From Nitrososphaerales archaeon TH5894 (lineage in GTDB: Archaea; Thermoproteota; Nitrososphaeria; Nitrososphaerales; Nitrososphaeraceae), in assembly GCA_014523485.1 (NCBI GenBank), contig JAATVK010000263.1:1-5940 (forward strand): a DNA stretch of 5,940 nt, written 5' to 3'. The position numbers and the translations under genes were made by a program. The notes beneath the pieces are model-generated. The model ran no database searches. It saw only the letters and a list, made by a program, of their open reading frames with translations, and was not told where the DNA came from. How positions within the stretch are numbered: the first letter of the stretch is position 1; each line of letters starts with the position of its first letter. Of this stretch, positions 1 to 5,386 are shown piece by piece.

Positions 1-223
1 ATCCTTCATATACTTCTCCTTCTGCGGGAGATTCGTTCATTGTGGCATTTAGAATAACTAAATTATTTTGAATATTTAAATCAAGCATTCCTTTTTTGTC
101 TCCACCATACAATTCAGTAATAGTAGGTGCAGTCAAATCTAATGATGTTAGTTGTGCAAATATAGTGGTGATAATTCCCATACTAATAAGCATTGCAATT
201 GATAAATACAGAATAGAATTCAT
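1..223 (-). CDS. Secreted or membrane-anchored protein, N-terminal part (partial)
   Basis: The reverse strand reads from ATG at 223 without a stop to the window edge, giving 74 codons of an incomplete protein. An in-frame TGA three codons upstream fixes the start region. Residues 4-22 are strongly hydrophobic (ILYLSIAMLISMGIITTIF) and end in FAQ, which looks like a signal peptide or a membrane anchor with a cleavage site near residue 24. The following part (LDLTAPTITELYGGDKKGML, then a beta-rich LDLNIQNNLVILNATMNES) suggests an extracytoplasmic beta-sheet domain. I do not recognise the family with certainty; the NATMNESPAEGEVYEG segment recalls short exported proteins of ammonia-oxidising archaea, but that is from memory. 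A TATA-like element lies about 25 bases upstream of the ATG, so a leaderless transcript is likely. The C-terminal part is outside the window. Confidence 0.75.
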   Translation of the reverse strand, partial: MNSILYLSIAMLISMGIITTIFAQLTSLDLTAPTITELYGGDKKGMLDLNIQNNLVILNATMNESPAEGEVYEG

Positions 224-243
224 TATCTCTCATAGTATCATAT

Positions 244-252
244 CATATATAA
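244..252 (-). promoter_or_regulatory. TATA box for the secreted-protein gene
   Basis: The minus strand reads TTATATATG here, centred about 25 bases before the ATG at 223. That is the spacing expected for an archaeal TBP site with transcription starting at or next to the start codon. Confidence 0.4.
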
Positions 253-320
253 CTAATCTTTACTCTTCTTGGAGATAAATTGGTGAAATATCTTTTACTA
301 ATTTATAATGAATAATAATT

Positions 321-339
321 TTATTATTATTATTATTAT
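321..339. repeat. (TTA)6 trinucleotide microsatellite
   Basis: Six perfect TTA units plus one T lie between the divergent genes. The preceding AATAATAA (311-318) can pair with it, so it could also fold as a weak AT hairpin. Confidence 0.75.
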
Positions 340-563
340 CATCTGTTTAACAGTAAATATCATTTTTCTAAAACTAGTGAGTTAGTTTTATCTTTCAAAT
401 CTTAGTAGTAAGATAGGTTTGAATATAACAATTTTTAATATCAATAAGCTCTTTTTATAATCCTTGAATATAGTTTTTATCTATAACATACTTTATTTCA
501 ATATACTTTAAGTAATATTAAAGAAAATTTAATAACAATAATGAGATAAATCTAGTCAATAAA

Positions 564-887
564 ATGAGTGAAAAACAACAGTTTTTTACTGCAGAAATCA
601 GCATAATACCTATTACAACTAGTGGTGATACAAGCATGAGTAAAGAAATAGCATTAGTATATAATGCTATTAATCAAATTCAAGGCTTGAAAACAGTACT
701 TACTGCAATGGGTACTCAAATTGAATCAAATGAGTTGGACAATATTCTAAAAGCAATAAAAATTTCACATACAACACTTCGCAATATCGGAATTGAAAGG
801 ATAATATCTTCAATTAGGATTGATGAAAGACCAGATAAGAGCAATACTCTTGATGGAAAGATAAGTTCTGTAAAACTTAAGATTTAA
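564..887 (+). CDS. MTH1187 family thiamine-binding protein
   Basis: This 107-residue protein matches the thiamine-binding (formerly DUF77, YqgV/MTH1187) family, which is usually about 95-105 residues long. The family hallmarks are all visible: TAEISIIPITT at residues 9-19 (first beta strand), the GDTSMSKEIA stretch at 21-30, TVLTAMGTQIE at 44-54 (family LTPMGT.IEG), helix ELDNILKAIKISHTTL (57-72), and RIISSIRIDERPDK (79-92), then LDGKISSVK. Members form ferredoxin-like tetramers, bind thiamine or a related ligand at subunit interfaces, and act in the cytosol; their physiological role is not settled. The first ATG is chosen because an in-frame stop lies shortly upstream. It is a single gene with its own spacers on both sides. 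A T6 run and a hairpin follow 16-50 bases after the stop. Confidence 0.93.
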   Translation: MSEKQQFFTAEISIIPITTSGDTSMSKEIALVYNAINQIQGLKTVLTAMGTQIESNELDNILKAIKISHTTLRNIGIERIISSIRIDERPDKSNTLDGKISSVKLKI

Positions 888-902
888 AAACAGTATAAGA
901 TT

Positions 903-939
903 AAAAAATTTTTTGATTATATTATTAGTTATAATCAAA
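903..939 (+). terminator. Possible terminator after the thiamine-binding gene
   Basis: An A6T6 palindrome at 903-914 gives a T-run on the coding strand, the usual archaeal intrinsic termination signal. It overlaps a perfect 10-bp inverted repeat, TTTGATTATA (912-921) and TATAATCAAA (930-939), with an 8-base loop. The stem is almost all A-T, so the T-run is the stronger part of the case. Confidence 0.45.
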
Positions 940-1128
940 TAACAATGATATTTTTACAATATTTATATTTTTATTTTAGAGATCTAAAATATTATTTTAT
1001 CTTTAATGAAATCGTCAAAGTTCACACATATAATATGGGAAAAGTAAAATTTGAAATATAAGGCAAAGCAGAATAATTTTATATAATTATAAAGAAATTT
1101 ATTTTATATATATTTATGATATAGTCTA

Positions 1129-1335
1129 TTAAATTTCTTGCTCTAATTTTAATCTAGATTTATATTTCTTATTTCTTGGTCTGGTTCTTAATCTATAACC
1201 ACAACATGGACACCAAAAACCACCCCATTTAATAAAAACTTGACAAACCTGACAACGTTTTTGTCCAGCTAGGTAACGACCTATGTTTGATGGCTTTATT
1301 GCTTTATGACGCAAACATATTCCTTTACATACCAT
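1129..1335 (-). CDS. Small zinc-ribbon protein
   Basis: This 68-residue basic protein has two cysteine groups typical of a zinc ribbon: C28-x2-C31 (KRCQVCQ) and C42-x-C44-C45 (WCPCCGYRLR), plus an N-terminal C3-x3-C7 (MVCKGIC). The CGYRLRT segment followed by a Lys/Arg-rich tail (RPRNKKYKSRLK) suggests nucleic-acid or ribosome contact, but that is inference. I associate this MVCKGIC...GRY..GQKRCQVC architecture with proteins that occur in several copies in Nitrososphaeria genomes; no function is known to me. The gene lies 86 bases downstream of the unrecognised gene at 1422-1718 on the same strand, so the two could be co-transcribed. GGGG lies about 10-13 bases before the ATG and could be a weak ribosome binding site. 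Confidence 0.85.
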   Translation of the reverse strand: MVCKGICLRHKAIKPSNIGRYLAGQKRCQVCQVFIKWGGFWCPCCGYRLRTRPRNKKYKSRLKLEQEI

Positions 1336-1421
1336 TTTTAGTAACCCCTAGTTTTAGTAATCTAAAATCAGTTATGTTAAACAAAAATAAAATAATATGA
1401 GATTGATTTACATGAATTTGA

Positions 1422-1718
1422 TTAAATAAAGTAAGACTCAATCTCATTTAGTCTATCTAAGGAACCATCACTTTTAAGAAGATCAGAAAATTCCATTCCA
1501 GTTCTTATCTTTTGTAAAAACAAAATAACTTCTTCATTGTTTACTCCATGCTTAATATCGTATTTTATTCTCATTTGAACTTTATGTATTCCGCCATATC
1601 GCTTATACATCCTTCGTTCAAATTTAGTAGCATCGGGTGATAGTCCCTTTACATGTTTTATTATTGTTTTTTCCATGTTTTTTACATGCCATTCTCTCAT
1701 AGGAAAACTATTTTGCAT
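1422..1718 (-). CDS. Hypothetical basic protein
   Basis: I do not recognise this protein. The minus-strand frame is open from a TTG at 1742 to a stop at 1422. In-frame ATGs at 1718, 1700 and 1676 would give 98, 92 or 84 residues. I chose 1718 because a TATA-like element at about 1751-1764 would place transcription start near 1731; the other ATGs stay possible, and the best protein-like part begins at the 1676 ATG. The protein is soluble and predominantly basic in its middle (KFERRMYKRYGGIHKVQMRI), followed by a likely helix (EEVILFLQKI) and an acidic C-terminus (LDRLNEIESYFI). No cysteine pairs, membrane segment or catalytic motif is visible. Codon use and amino-acid mix look like a true gene rather than chance. 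Confidence 0.62.
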   Translation of the reverse strand: MQNSFPMREWHVKNMEKTIIKHVKGLSPDATKFERRMYKRYGGIHKVQMRIKYDIKHGVNNEEVILFLQKIRTGMEFSDLLKSDGSLDRLNEIESYFI

Positions 1719-1750
1719 CAAAAAAATCAATGTACAATACAATAAAGCCG

Positions 1751-1764
1751 TATATAATATAACC
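1751..1764 (-). promoter_or_regulatory. TATA-like element for the hypothetical gene at 1422-1718
   Basis: The minus strand reads GGTTATATTATATA. Using the usual 26-base spacing, transcription would begin near 1731, leaving a leader of about a dozen bases before the ATG at 1718. The surrounding DNA is so AT-rich that this is only suggestive. Confidence 0.3.
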
Positions 1765-2339
1765 TATTAATTCATGCATATTTTAAATAAAATAATATTA
1801 TTTATTATATAAAATAAGCATATGACCTAATTTTAGTCAACTGATAAACGAATATGAATACAAATCTTACTATTAGAAATGAAAATAGCTATCTAGTAAT
1901 ACAAAATTAAAAATTAATTAGTATTCTTAAGTTAAAATAATTTTAATATGTAGAAGAAAGACTATAAGATTGTAGTATTGAGTTTAAAAATTTAGTTTCT
2001 CTTAGGAATTGAAAAAGGAAACGGAACTAACTCCATTGTGATAAATATTAATTTACTTCTAGAGGTAAAATCATAATAGAATGATTTATAAATTATAATT
2101 GAAATGATTATTTATTTTTTAACCATACTATAAAATAATATTATATAAACCAAATGTTATTTACAATTCTATTAAACAGACATATCTTTTATTTTTATTT
2201 TATTAATTAATTACATAATATTATAACGTCATAAAGATGAATACATTAAAAACTATTAAACAATCATTATATTATCTATATAATTGAGATAATTTTAATA
2301 AAATAAAAGAGATTTAAATAAATTTTTTACTAATATAAG
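1765..2339. other. AT-rich spacer without recognisable gene
   Basis: Both strands are broken by frequent stops. Only very short frames appear, for example a 14-codon MELVPFPFSIPKRN on the minus strand around 2000-2040 and an overlapping plus-strand stretch containing LGIEKGNGTN; neither has a supported start or a recognisable domain. I see no RNA gene or clear repeat here. Confidence 0.55.
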
Positions 2340-2349
2340 AAAAAAAAAA
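2340..2349 (-). terminator. T10 terminator of the DUF1059 gene
   Basis: Ten consecutive A on the plus strand give T10 on the coding (minus) strand, starting 8 bases after the DUF1059 stop codon. Runs of T directly after a gene are the typical archaeal intrinsic terminator. Confidence 0.55.
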
Positions 2350-2356
2350 TAAATTT

Positions 2357-2533
2357 TTACTGTTCTTTAATAGCTGATTTTACTTTATCTGCAAGATCTT
2401 GTGGTATTTCTTTAAAACCATGGACATTATTTGCATGTTCTTTAATCTTTATCATTATGTCCTCTTCTGAATCAGCAGTAGTCGTCCAATTACAATTTAC
2501 ACCTACATCGGTACATCCAAAACGTTTTGTCAT
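2357..2533 (-). CDS. DUF1059 family small protein
   Basis: The minus strand encodes 58 residues from ATG at 2533 to TAA at 2357. The sequence begins MTKRFGCTDVGVNCNWTTTA and contains the DUF1059 signature: C7, the VG.xC element with C14, W16, an acidic stretch ADSEEDI (20-26), a helix with H33 and the HG pair at 38-39, then IPQDLADKVKSAI near the end. DUF1059 proteins are usually 50-60 residues, so this one is full length. The conserved Cys and His residues suggest metal binding, but the biochemical role is unknown. A TATA box 26-27 bases before the ATG predicts a leaderless mRNA, and a T10 run follows the stop, so the gene appears to be a compact single-gene unit in otherwise empty DNA. Confidence 0.9.
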   Translation of the reverse strand: MTKRFGCTDVGVNCNWTTTADSEEDIMIKIKEHANNVHGFKEIPQDLADKVKSAIKEQ

Positions 2534-2554
2534 TATCGAATAAATATAATTAAT

Positions 2555-2564
2555 CTATATAAAG
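2555..2564 (-). promoter_or_regulatory. TATA box of the DUF1059 gene
   Basis: The minus strand reads CTTTATATAG, close to the archaeal TATA consensus, centred 26-27 bases before the ATG at 2533. This is the best promoter in the window and implies that the transcript starts at the start codon. Confidence 0.58.
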
Positions 2565-3190
2565 AATTCTATTCTAGGACTTTAAAACCCTCAGGTTTAT
2601 TTATGCAAAAAAAGTAAAAATTCGGTTGATAAATTTTATTTCTATAAAAATGAGATAAAAATTTATTATTTCAATTCAAGAGATACTTGTAAATCTGAAA
2701 AATCATTGTTACCAAGCTACTTTTTATTATTTCATAGTTTTCACCGGAGGATTTTGTTATATGTGTATTGACAAAGGCAATTCACTACACTATATCAAAA
2801 TAAAATAAATTTATTAAAGAATTTCAATTATTAACTGTCATTACTCGAAGGAAATTTAGAAGTTTTTAATTCTACTCTACTCAACATGTCCGAGCCTAAA
2901 GAAATTATACAATGTAATACTTTAGGCTAAAAATTAGAAAATAAGATCTACTAAGCTAAAGGACATTTTCTATTCAATTCTGGATGGACTGTATTAAGTG
3001 GATTAACTAATTTATTTCACTACAAGATTCCCATAAAAAAATATTCAATCAGTGATTGCACTAATATCTAATTTTAATACTTAAAAATCAACAGTCTTTT
3101 ATCTTACCTTTTCTTAAGCCATCAATTACAATGTGTGTTAGAGCATACCTTTAACCCCCCAAAATATATAATATTTTTATCTTTTATTGT
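2565..3190. other. Spacer without convincing gene
   Basis: No frame on either strand gives a recognisable protein. The plus strand has a GGAGG at about 2745 followed by a 15-codon frame (MCIDKGNSLHYIKIK), and a 14-codon frame at 2887-2931 (MSEPKEIIQCNTLG) whose reading frame continues past two TAA codons to about 3072 (for example GHFLFNSGWTVLSGL). The latter might be a gene remnant but matches nothing I know. A 9-bp hairpin lies at 2893-2928 and a C6 run at about 3154-3159. Confidence 0.5.
2893..2928. repeat. 9-bp inverted repeat
   Basis: AGCCTAAAG (2893-2901) and CTTTAGGCT (2920-2928) are perfect reverse complements separated by 18 bases. It sits in a spacer and overlaps a 14-codon frame. 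It could be an RNA hairpin or a protein-binding site; no adjacent gene decides this. Confidence 0.6.
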
Positions 3191-3204
3191 GTATAATATT
3201 ATAC
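3191..3204. repeat. 14-bp perfect palindrome
   Basis: GTATAATATTATAC reads the same on both strands. Its last four bases are the first four of the 21-bp tandem repeat that follows. Confidence 0.65.
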
Positions 3205-3242
3205 AAATCTCTATTCATTTGATACAAATCTCTATTCATTTG
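3201..3242. repeat. Perfect 2 x 21-bp tandem repeat
   Basis: Two identical 21-base units (3201-3221 and 3222-3242), each starting ATACAAATC and ending TTCATTTG, lie head to tail with no mismatch. Perfect identity suggests a recent duplication by slippage. The unit is non-coding, and a hairpin begins 11 bases further on. Confidence 0.85.
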
Positions 3243-3253
3243 AAGAAGTAGTC

Positions 3254-3290
3254 AAAATGGGTGTTACCAGGCAAATCTAACACCCATTTT
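3254..3290. repeat. 13-bp perfect inverted repeat, possible terminator
   Basis: AAAATGGGTGTTA (3254-3266) and TAACACCCATTTT (3278-3290) pair without mismatch around an 11-base loop. It is the most stable stem in the window, with a GGGTG/CACCC core. It begins 44 bases beyond the stop of the DUF6766-like pseudogene (minus strand) and both strands end in a T-rich arm, so it may have been that gene's terminator. A transposon end or a binding site cannot be excluded. Confidence 0.7.
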
Positions 3291-3334
3291 TCAAAACGAA
3301 AAAATCATTTCAAAACCTCCAATAATCTTTTCTA

Positions 3335-3715
3335 TTAATTTATAAATTCAACAATTGCTTTCTTTGGGTATTTAGTCTCAAGTTCTTTTAATATTATCTT
3401 GGCATTCTTTGGAGTAGTATTTTTATTATCGAATTCATTTTTTCTTCTTTTCTTTCGTCACCTTCTTTAGATTGTGGTGAGCCAATACCAAAGAAATGAG
3501 AGCCCTGCTATCTGCCATATTAACTGTAAGAATTCCTATTGCCAATTTTCCATAGCAACTCTAAAAGTCCATATCAAAATACTTAGAAATTTCTACTGGT
3601 TGGTTACGATCTTTTTGTTCTTCTAAATAGAAAACCATCCAAAAATCCAATGAGCACTTAAAGATATTACAAATAGAGCCACAATAACCCATAGAAATCC
3701 TAATTTATTTTTCAA
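3335..3715 (-). pseudogene. Broken DUF6766-like membrane protein gene
   Basis: Successive minus-strand frames give pieces of one protein in the right order. From a TTG at 3715: LKNKLGFLWVIVALFVISLS then AHWIFGW, a membrane helix. After a frameshift near 3632: FYLEEQKDRNQPVEISKYF. After another near 3565-3575: MENWQ, a TAG at 3536-3538, then EFLQLIWQIAGLSFLWY, a second membrane helix. After another near 3485-3500: GIGSPQSKEGDERKEEK. The last shift lies in an A6 run (plus-strand T6, 3438-3443), followed by a charged tail ending KKAIVEFIN and TAA. This order (helix, EEQ..., EISKY, ENWQSEFLQ helix, GSPQSKE) matches my recollection of the DUF6766 family, small two-helix membrane proteins of unknown function. 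The span, about 127 codons, fits a whole gene, so the lesions are small indels and one nonsense change, not a large deletion. Sequencing error is unlikely for so many lesions. Confidence 0.8.
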
Positions 3716-4095
3716 GATCTAGGCTTTAAAGGTAACTTATTGAATATATAGATTATGTATTATGTCATAGTAATATAAAAATCAAAAAAATATAGTTTCA
3801 ACTAATACTTTTTATAAATCTAAATTTCATTGTGATGTAAGTAATTATTGAATAATGAAACAATAATGGTAAAATTGAAATCAATGTGAAAGTAGATCTG
3901 AAAATATGATTCTTAAAAATGTCCATTGATTTAGTAATTTAAAATATTTTATCAAATATATTTATTTTAAACCTCTACAATTATCTGAGAAGTTTATAAA
4001 AAAATTATTTAAATTATAAACAATCAATTTCTAGAGAAAAATAGAAAATGAGGAAAAATTACATTTGTATTTTAAGCGTTTCTTTTTGTTATCTC
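3716..4095. other. AT-rich spacer
   Basis: This spacer lies between the start of the DUF6766-like pseudogene and the end of the LEA-like gene, both on the minus strand. A CTATATATTC element (minus strand, about 3744-3753) is about 33 bases before the pseudogene start and may be its old promoter. Otherwise stops are frequent in all frames and I see nothing else. Confidence 0.5.
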
Positions 4096-4536
4096 CTATG
4101 ATTTCTCTCGATTATATTCGTCTTCTAAACTGCTACCTGGATCAGTTATCTTCTTTCCAACTGCTTTTGCACCGGCCTTAATTTTATCAAAAGTGCTCTC
4201 AGCACCTTCTTTGAAATCATCTTTGACACTCTCAGCACCTTCTTTGAAATCATCTTTGACACTACCATAAGAACTTGAATCAAGATTACCAGTATCAGTA
4301 GTTGTATCTCGTTCATAACTTGTAGTTGTGTTTTGAGATGAATCTCCAGATACTTTCGTCATACCTTGTTTTCTGTATTTTTCTTTTGCCTCTTCTGAAT
4401 CAGTTCCTGTCTGTCCACCTTCTGCAATTTCTTGATCATTTGAATCTCTTTTTACTGCAGTGGGTTCATGAGAAGTAATCTTCTCTGGTGACATTGGATC
4501 TTTTCCTTCATGATTTTCGTTTTCTGATGAACTCAT
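4096..4536 (-). CDS. LEA-like hydrophilic stress protein with internal repeats
   Basis: This 146-residue protein is highly polar, rich in Ser, Thr, Glu, Asp and Lys, and has no cysteine, tryptophan or membrane segment, so it should be largely disordered. Residues 1-90 are low-complexity (for example QNTTTSYERDTTTDTGN). Residues 92-124 are three 11-residue units: two identical SVKDDFKEGAE copies and a diverged STFDKIKAGAK. The 11-residue periodicity and the amphipathic Lys/Asp/Glu pattern resemble late-embryogenesis-abundant proteins, which protect membranes or proteins during drying, freezing or salt stress. The C-terminal segment (KAVGKKITDPGSSLEDEYNR) is likely the conserved part. The ATG at 4536 is the first in frame, with a TATA-like AT stretch about 20-27 bases upstream. 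The gene is alone in its spacer. The stress role is inferred from composition only; CsbD-like or simply disordered protein are alternatives. Confidence 0.8.
   Translation of the reverse strand: MSSSENENHEGKDPMSPEKITSHEPTAVKRDSNDQEIAEGGQTGTDSEEAKEKYRKQGMTKVSGDSSQNTTTSYERDTTTDTGNLDSSSYGSVKDDFKEGAESVKDDFKEGAESTFDKIKAGAKAVGKKITDPGSSLEDEYNREKS
4196..4261 (-). repeat. 33-bp perfect tandem duplication inside the LEA-like gene
   Basis: Two identical 33-base units (4196-4228 and 4229-4261) encode the two SVKDDFKEGAE copies. Identity at every base, including third codon positions, points to a recent duplication, and it keeps the reading frame. Confidence 0.9.
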
Positions 4537-4550
4537 GCTATTTAGTGAAA

Positions 4551-4563
4551 AATATAATATTTA
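4551..4563 (-). promoter_or_regulatory. TATA-like element of the LEA-like gene
   Basis: The minus strand reads TAAATATTATATT, about 15-27 bases before the ATG at 4536. The position roughly fits a leaderless archaeal promoter, but the DNA is AT-rich throughout. Confidence 0.3.
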
Positions 4564-5041
4564 ACAATTAAATGGTATATTTTTGCTAATTTGTTATAAA
4601 TATAGATTTTAGATGACTAATGTCATATTTTACTATTCCTTTTATTCTTCAACTGCTTCAACAATGGTTTTTCCTTATTTTGTTTCCTCTTTTTATGATT
4701 CTACAATTGAACATTGATATTGGTGGTCAAATTATATAGCACATTCTCTAAAATATATCGTTCCCATTATATTTTTAAAAACTTCCTTGATATACAATAT
4801 TAGAATAAATTAAATGGATAGAATTAACAGTACACTAGTATAAAAAATATTAAATATCATCATAGAGGACTCAAATTAAGTCATTGTTTATCCAATTTAC
4901 TTTTACTAATTCTAGCATTATTATAAAATATGATAATGTAATGTTTTAGCATATTTGGATCTTTACAAAAAAATTATTTTTAAAGATAGTAACTCGAATA
5001 TATTCCAAATTTCATAATATTAGGAATTAAAAAGGGTATGT
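4564..5041. other. Spacer without supported gene
   Basis: No intact gene is visible. On the minus strand around 4636-4735 one frame reads FDHQYQCSIVES, then KEETK and GKTIVEAVEE, separated by TAA codons. This composition looks more protein-like than its surroundings and may be a decayed gene, but I cannot assign it. The rest is AT-rich with dense stops. Confidence 0.45.
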
Positions 5042-5289
5042 ATGTTACATATCTATCTTAGAGATGGAAGTTTAAATCAGAGAGCAGAAACAATATCAAA
5101 ACTAGATGGCATATTATTAGTATCTCTACATGTAGAAACTCTGATATAGTGGCAGAATTTGTATGATATAGTGAATATTTGGTAGATATTATTTCAGAAA
5201 TTAAACATATGCAAGGTATAGAAAAAGTACTTTGATCAGAGGAAATATATAATATCAGAGTCAAAGGAAAATATATCAAAATCTTTTAA
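5042..5289 (+). pseudogene. Broken Lrp/AsnC ligand-binding (RAM-like) domain gene
   Basis: From ATG at 5042 the frame reads MLHIYLRDGSLNQRAETISK then LDGILLVSLHVE before running into TAG at 5147. Shifting frame at the AAA run near 5136-5138 continues NSDIVAEFV, a TGA (5164-5166), YSEYLVDIISEIKHMQGIEK then VL, a second TGA (5233-5235), SEEIYNIRVKGKYIKIF and TAA. Adding one A at the run restores VENSDIVAEF. The beta-alpha-beta-beta-alpha-beta pattern with SDIVAEF, LVDIISEI and GIEKVL resembles the effector-binding domain of Lrp/AsnC regulators, which archaea also carry as stand-alone proteins of about 75-85 residues without the DNA-binding domain. Here about 82 codons are covered, so nearly the full length remains. 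The minus-strand open frame at 5058-5279 is antisense to this pseudogene and is rejected. Confidence 0.72.
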
Positions 5290-5323
5290 AAAATATTGGA
5301 TTCATAATAAAATATAGTTAATA

Positions 5324-5361
5324 TTATATCTATATTTTAGATAAATTATATCTAAGTTTTA
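5324..5361. promoter_or_regulatory. Repeated element upstream of the KGG-motif gene
   Basis: TTATATCTATATTTTA (5324-5339) and TTATATCTAAGTTTTA (5346-5361) match at 14 of 16 bases and are 22 bases apart, about two helix turns. Within them TTAGATA (5337-5343) and TATCTAA (5349-5355) form a perfect 7-bp inverted repeat directly upstream of, and touching, the TATA box. This arrangement suggests a binding site for a dimeric regulator, though AT-rich sequence makes chance repeats more likely. Confidence 0.35.
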
Positions 5362-5366
5362 TAAAT
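5357..5366 (+). promoter_or_regulatory. TATA box of the KGG-motif gene
   Basis: TTTTATAAAT is centred about 26 bases before the ATG at 5387, the exact spacing for an archaeal leaderless transcript. Confidence 0.48.
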
Positions 5367-5386
5367 TATGTAACTAGACTTAAATA

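Larger units (their letters stand above)
224..563. other. Divergent intergenic spacer
   Basis: This spacer separates the minus-strand secreted-protein gene from the plus-strand thiamine-binding gene, so it should contain both promoters. Apart from the TATA-like site at 244-252 it holds a (TTA)6 microsatellite at 321-339 and a small 8-bp inverted repeat (369-376/383-390, TAAAACTA). The open frame visible at 96-278 on the plus strand is antisense to the secreted-protein gene and is not credible. No gene was found. Confidence 0.6.

Noticed and set aside
96..278. 60-codon plus-strand open frame
   Set aside because: It lies antisense to the secreted-protein gene, which has a clear signal peptide; the frame itself has no recognisable domain.
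2004..2090. Plus-strand stretch with LGIEKGNGTN, recalling a segment of archaeal ribosomal protein L11
   Set aside because: Only about nine residues resemble it, no start codon is present and the rest (SIVININLLLEVKS) does not match; chance is more likely.
2745..2808. GGAGG followed by the 15-codon frame MCIDKGNSLHYIKIK, as a leader peptide
   Set aside because: No gene follows that it could regulate, and leaderless starts seem to dominate here, so the GGAGG is probably accidental.
2836..2892. 18-codon minus-strand frame MLSRVELKTSKFPSSNDS
   Set aside because: It has protein-like composition but no promoter, no domain and no extension upstream past a nearby stop; too short to support.
3191..3290. 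CRISPR array or complete insertion sequence
   Set aside because: There are only two directly adjacent repeat units with no spacers, and no transposase or target-site duplication was found nearby.
5058..5279. 73-codon minus-strand open frame rich in Ile, Leu and Ser
   Set aside because: It is antisense to the AsnC-like pseudogene, whose plus-strand pieces show family-like order. Its hydrophobic look is a product of the complementary AT-rich codons.
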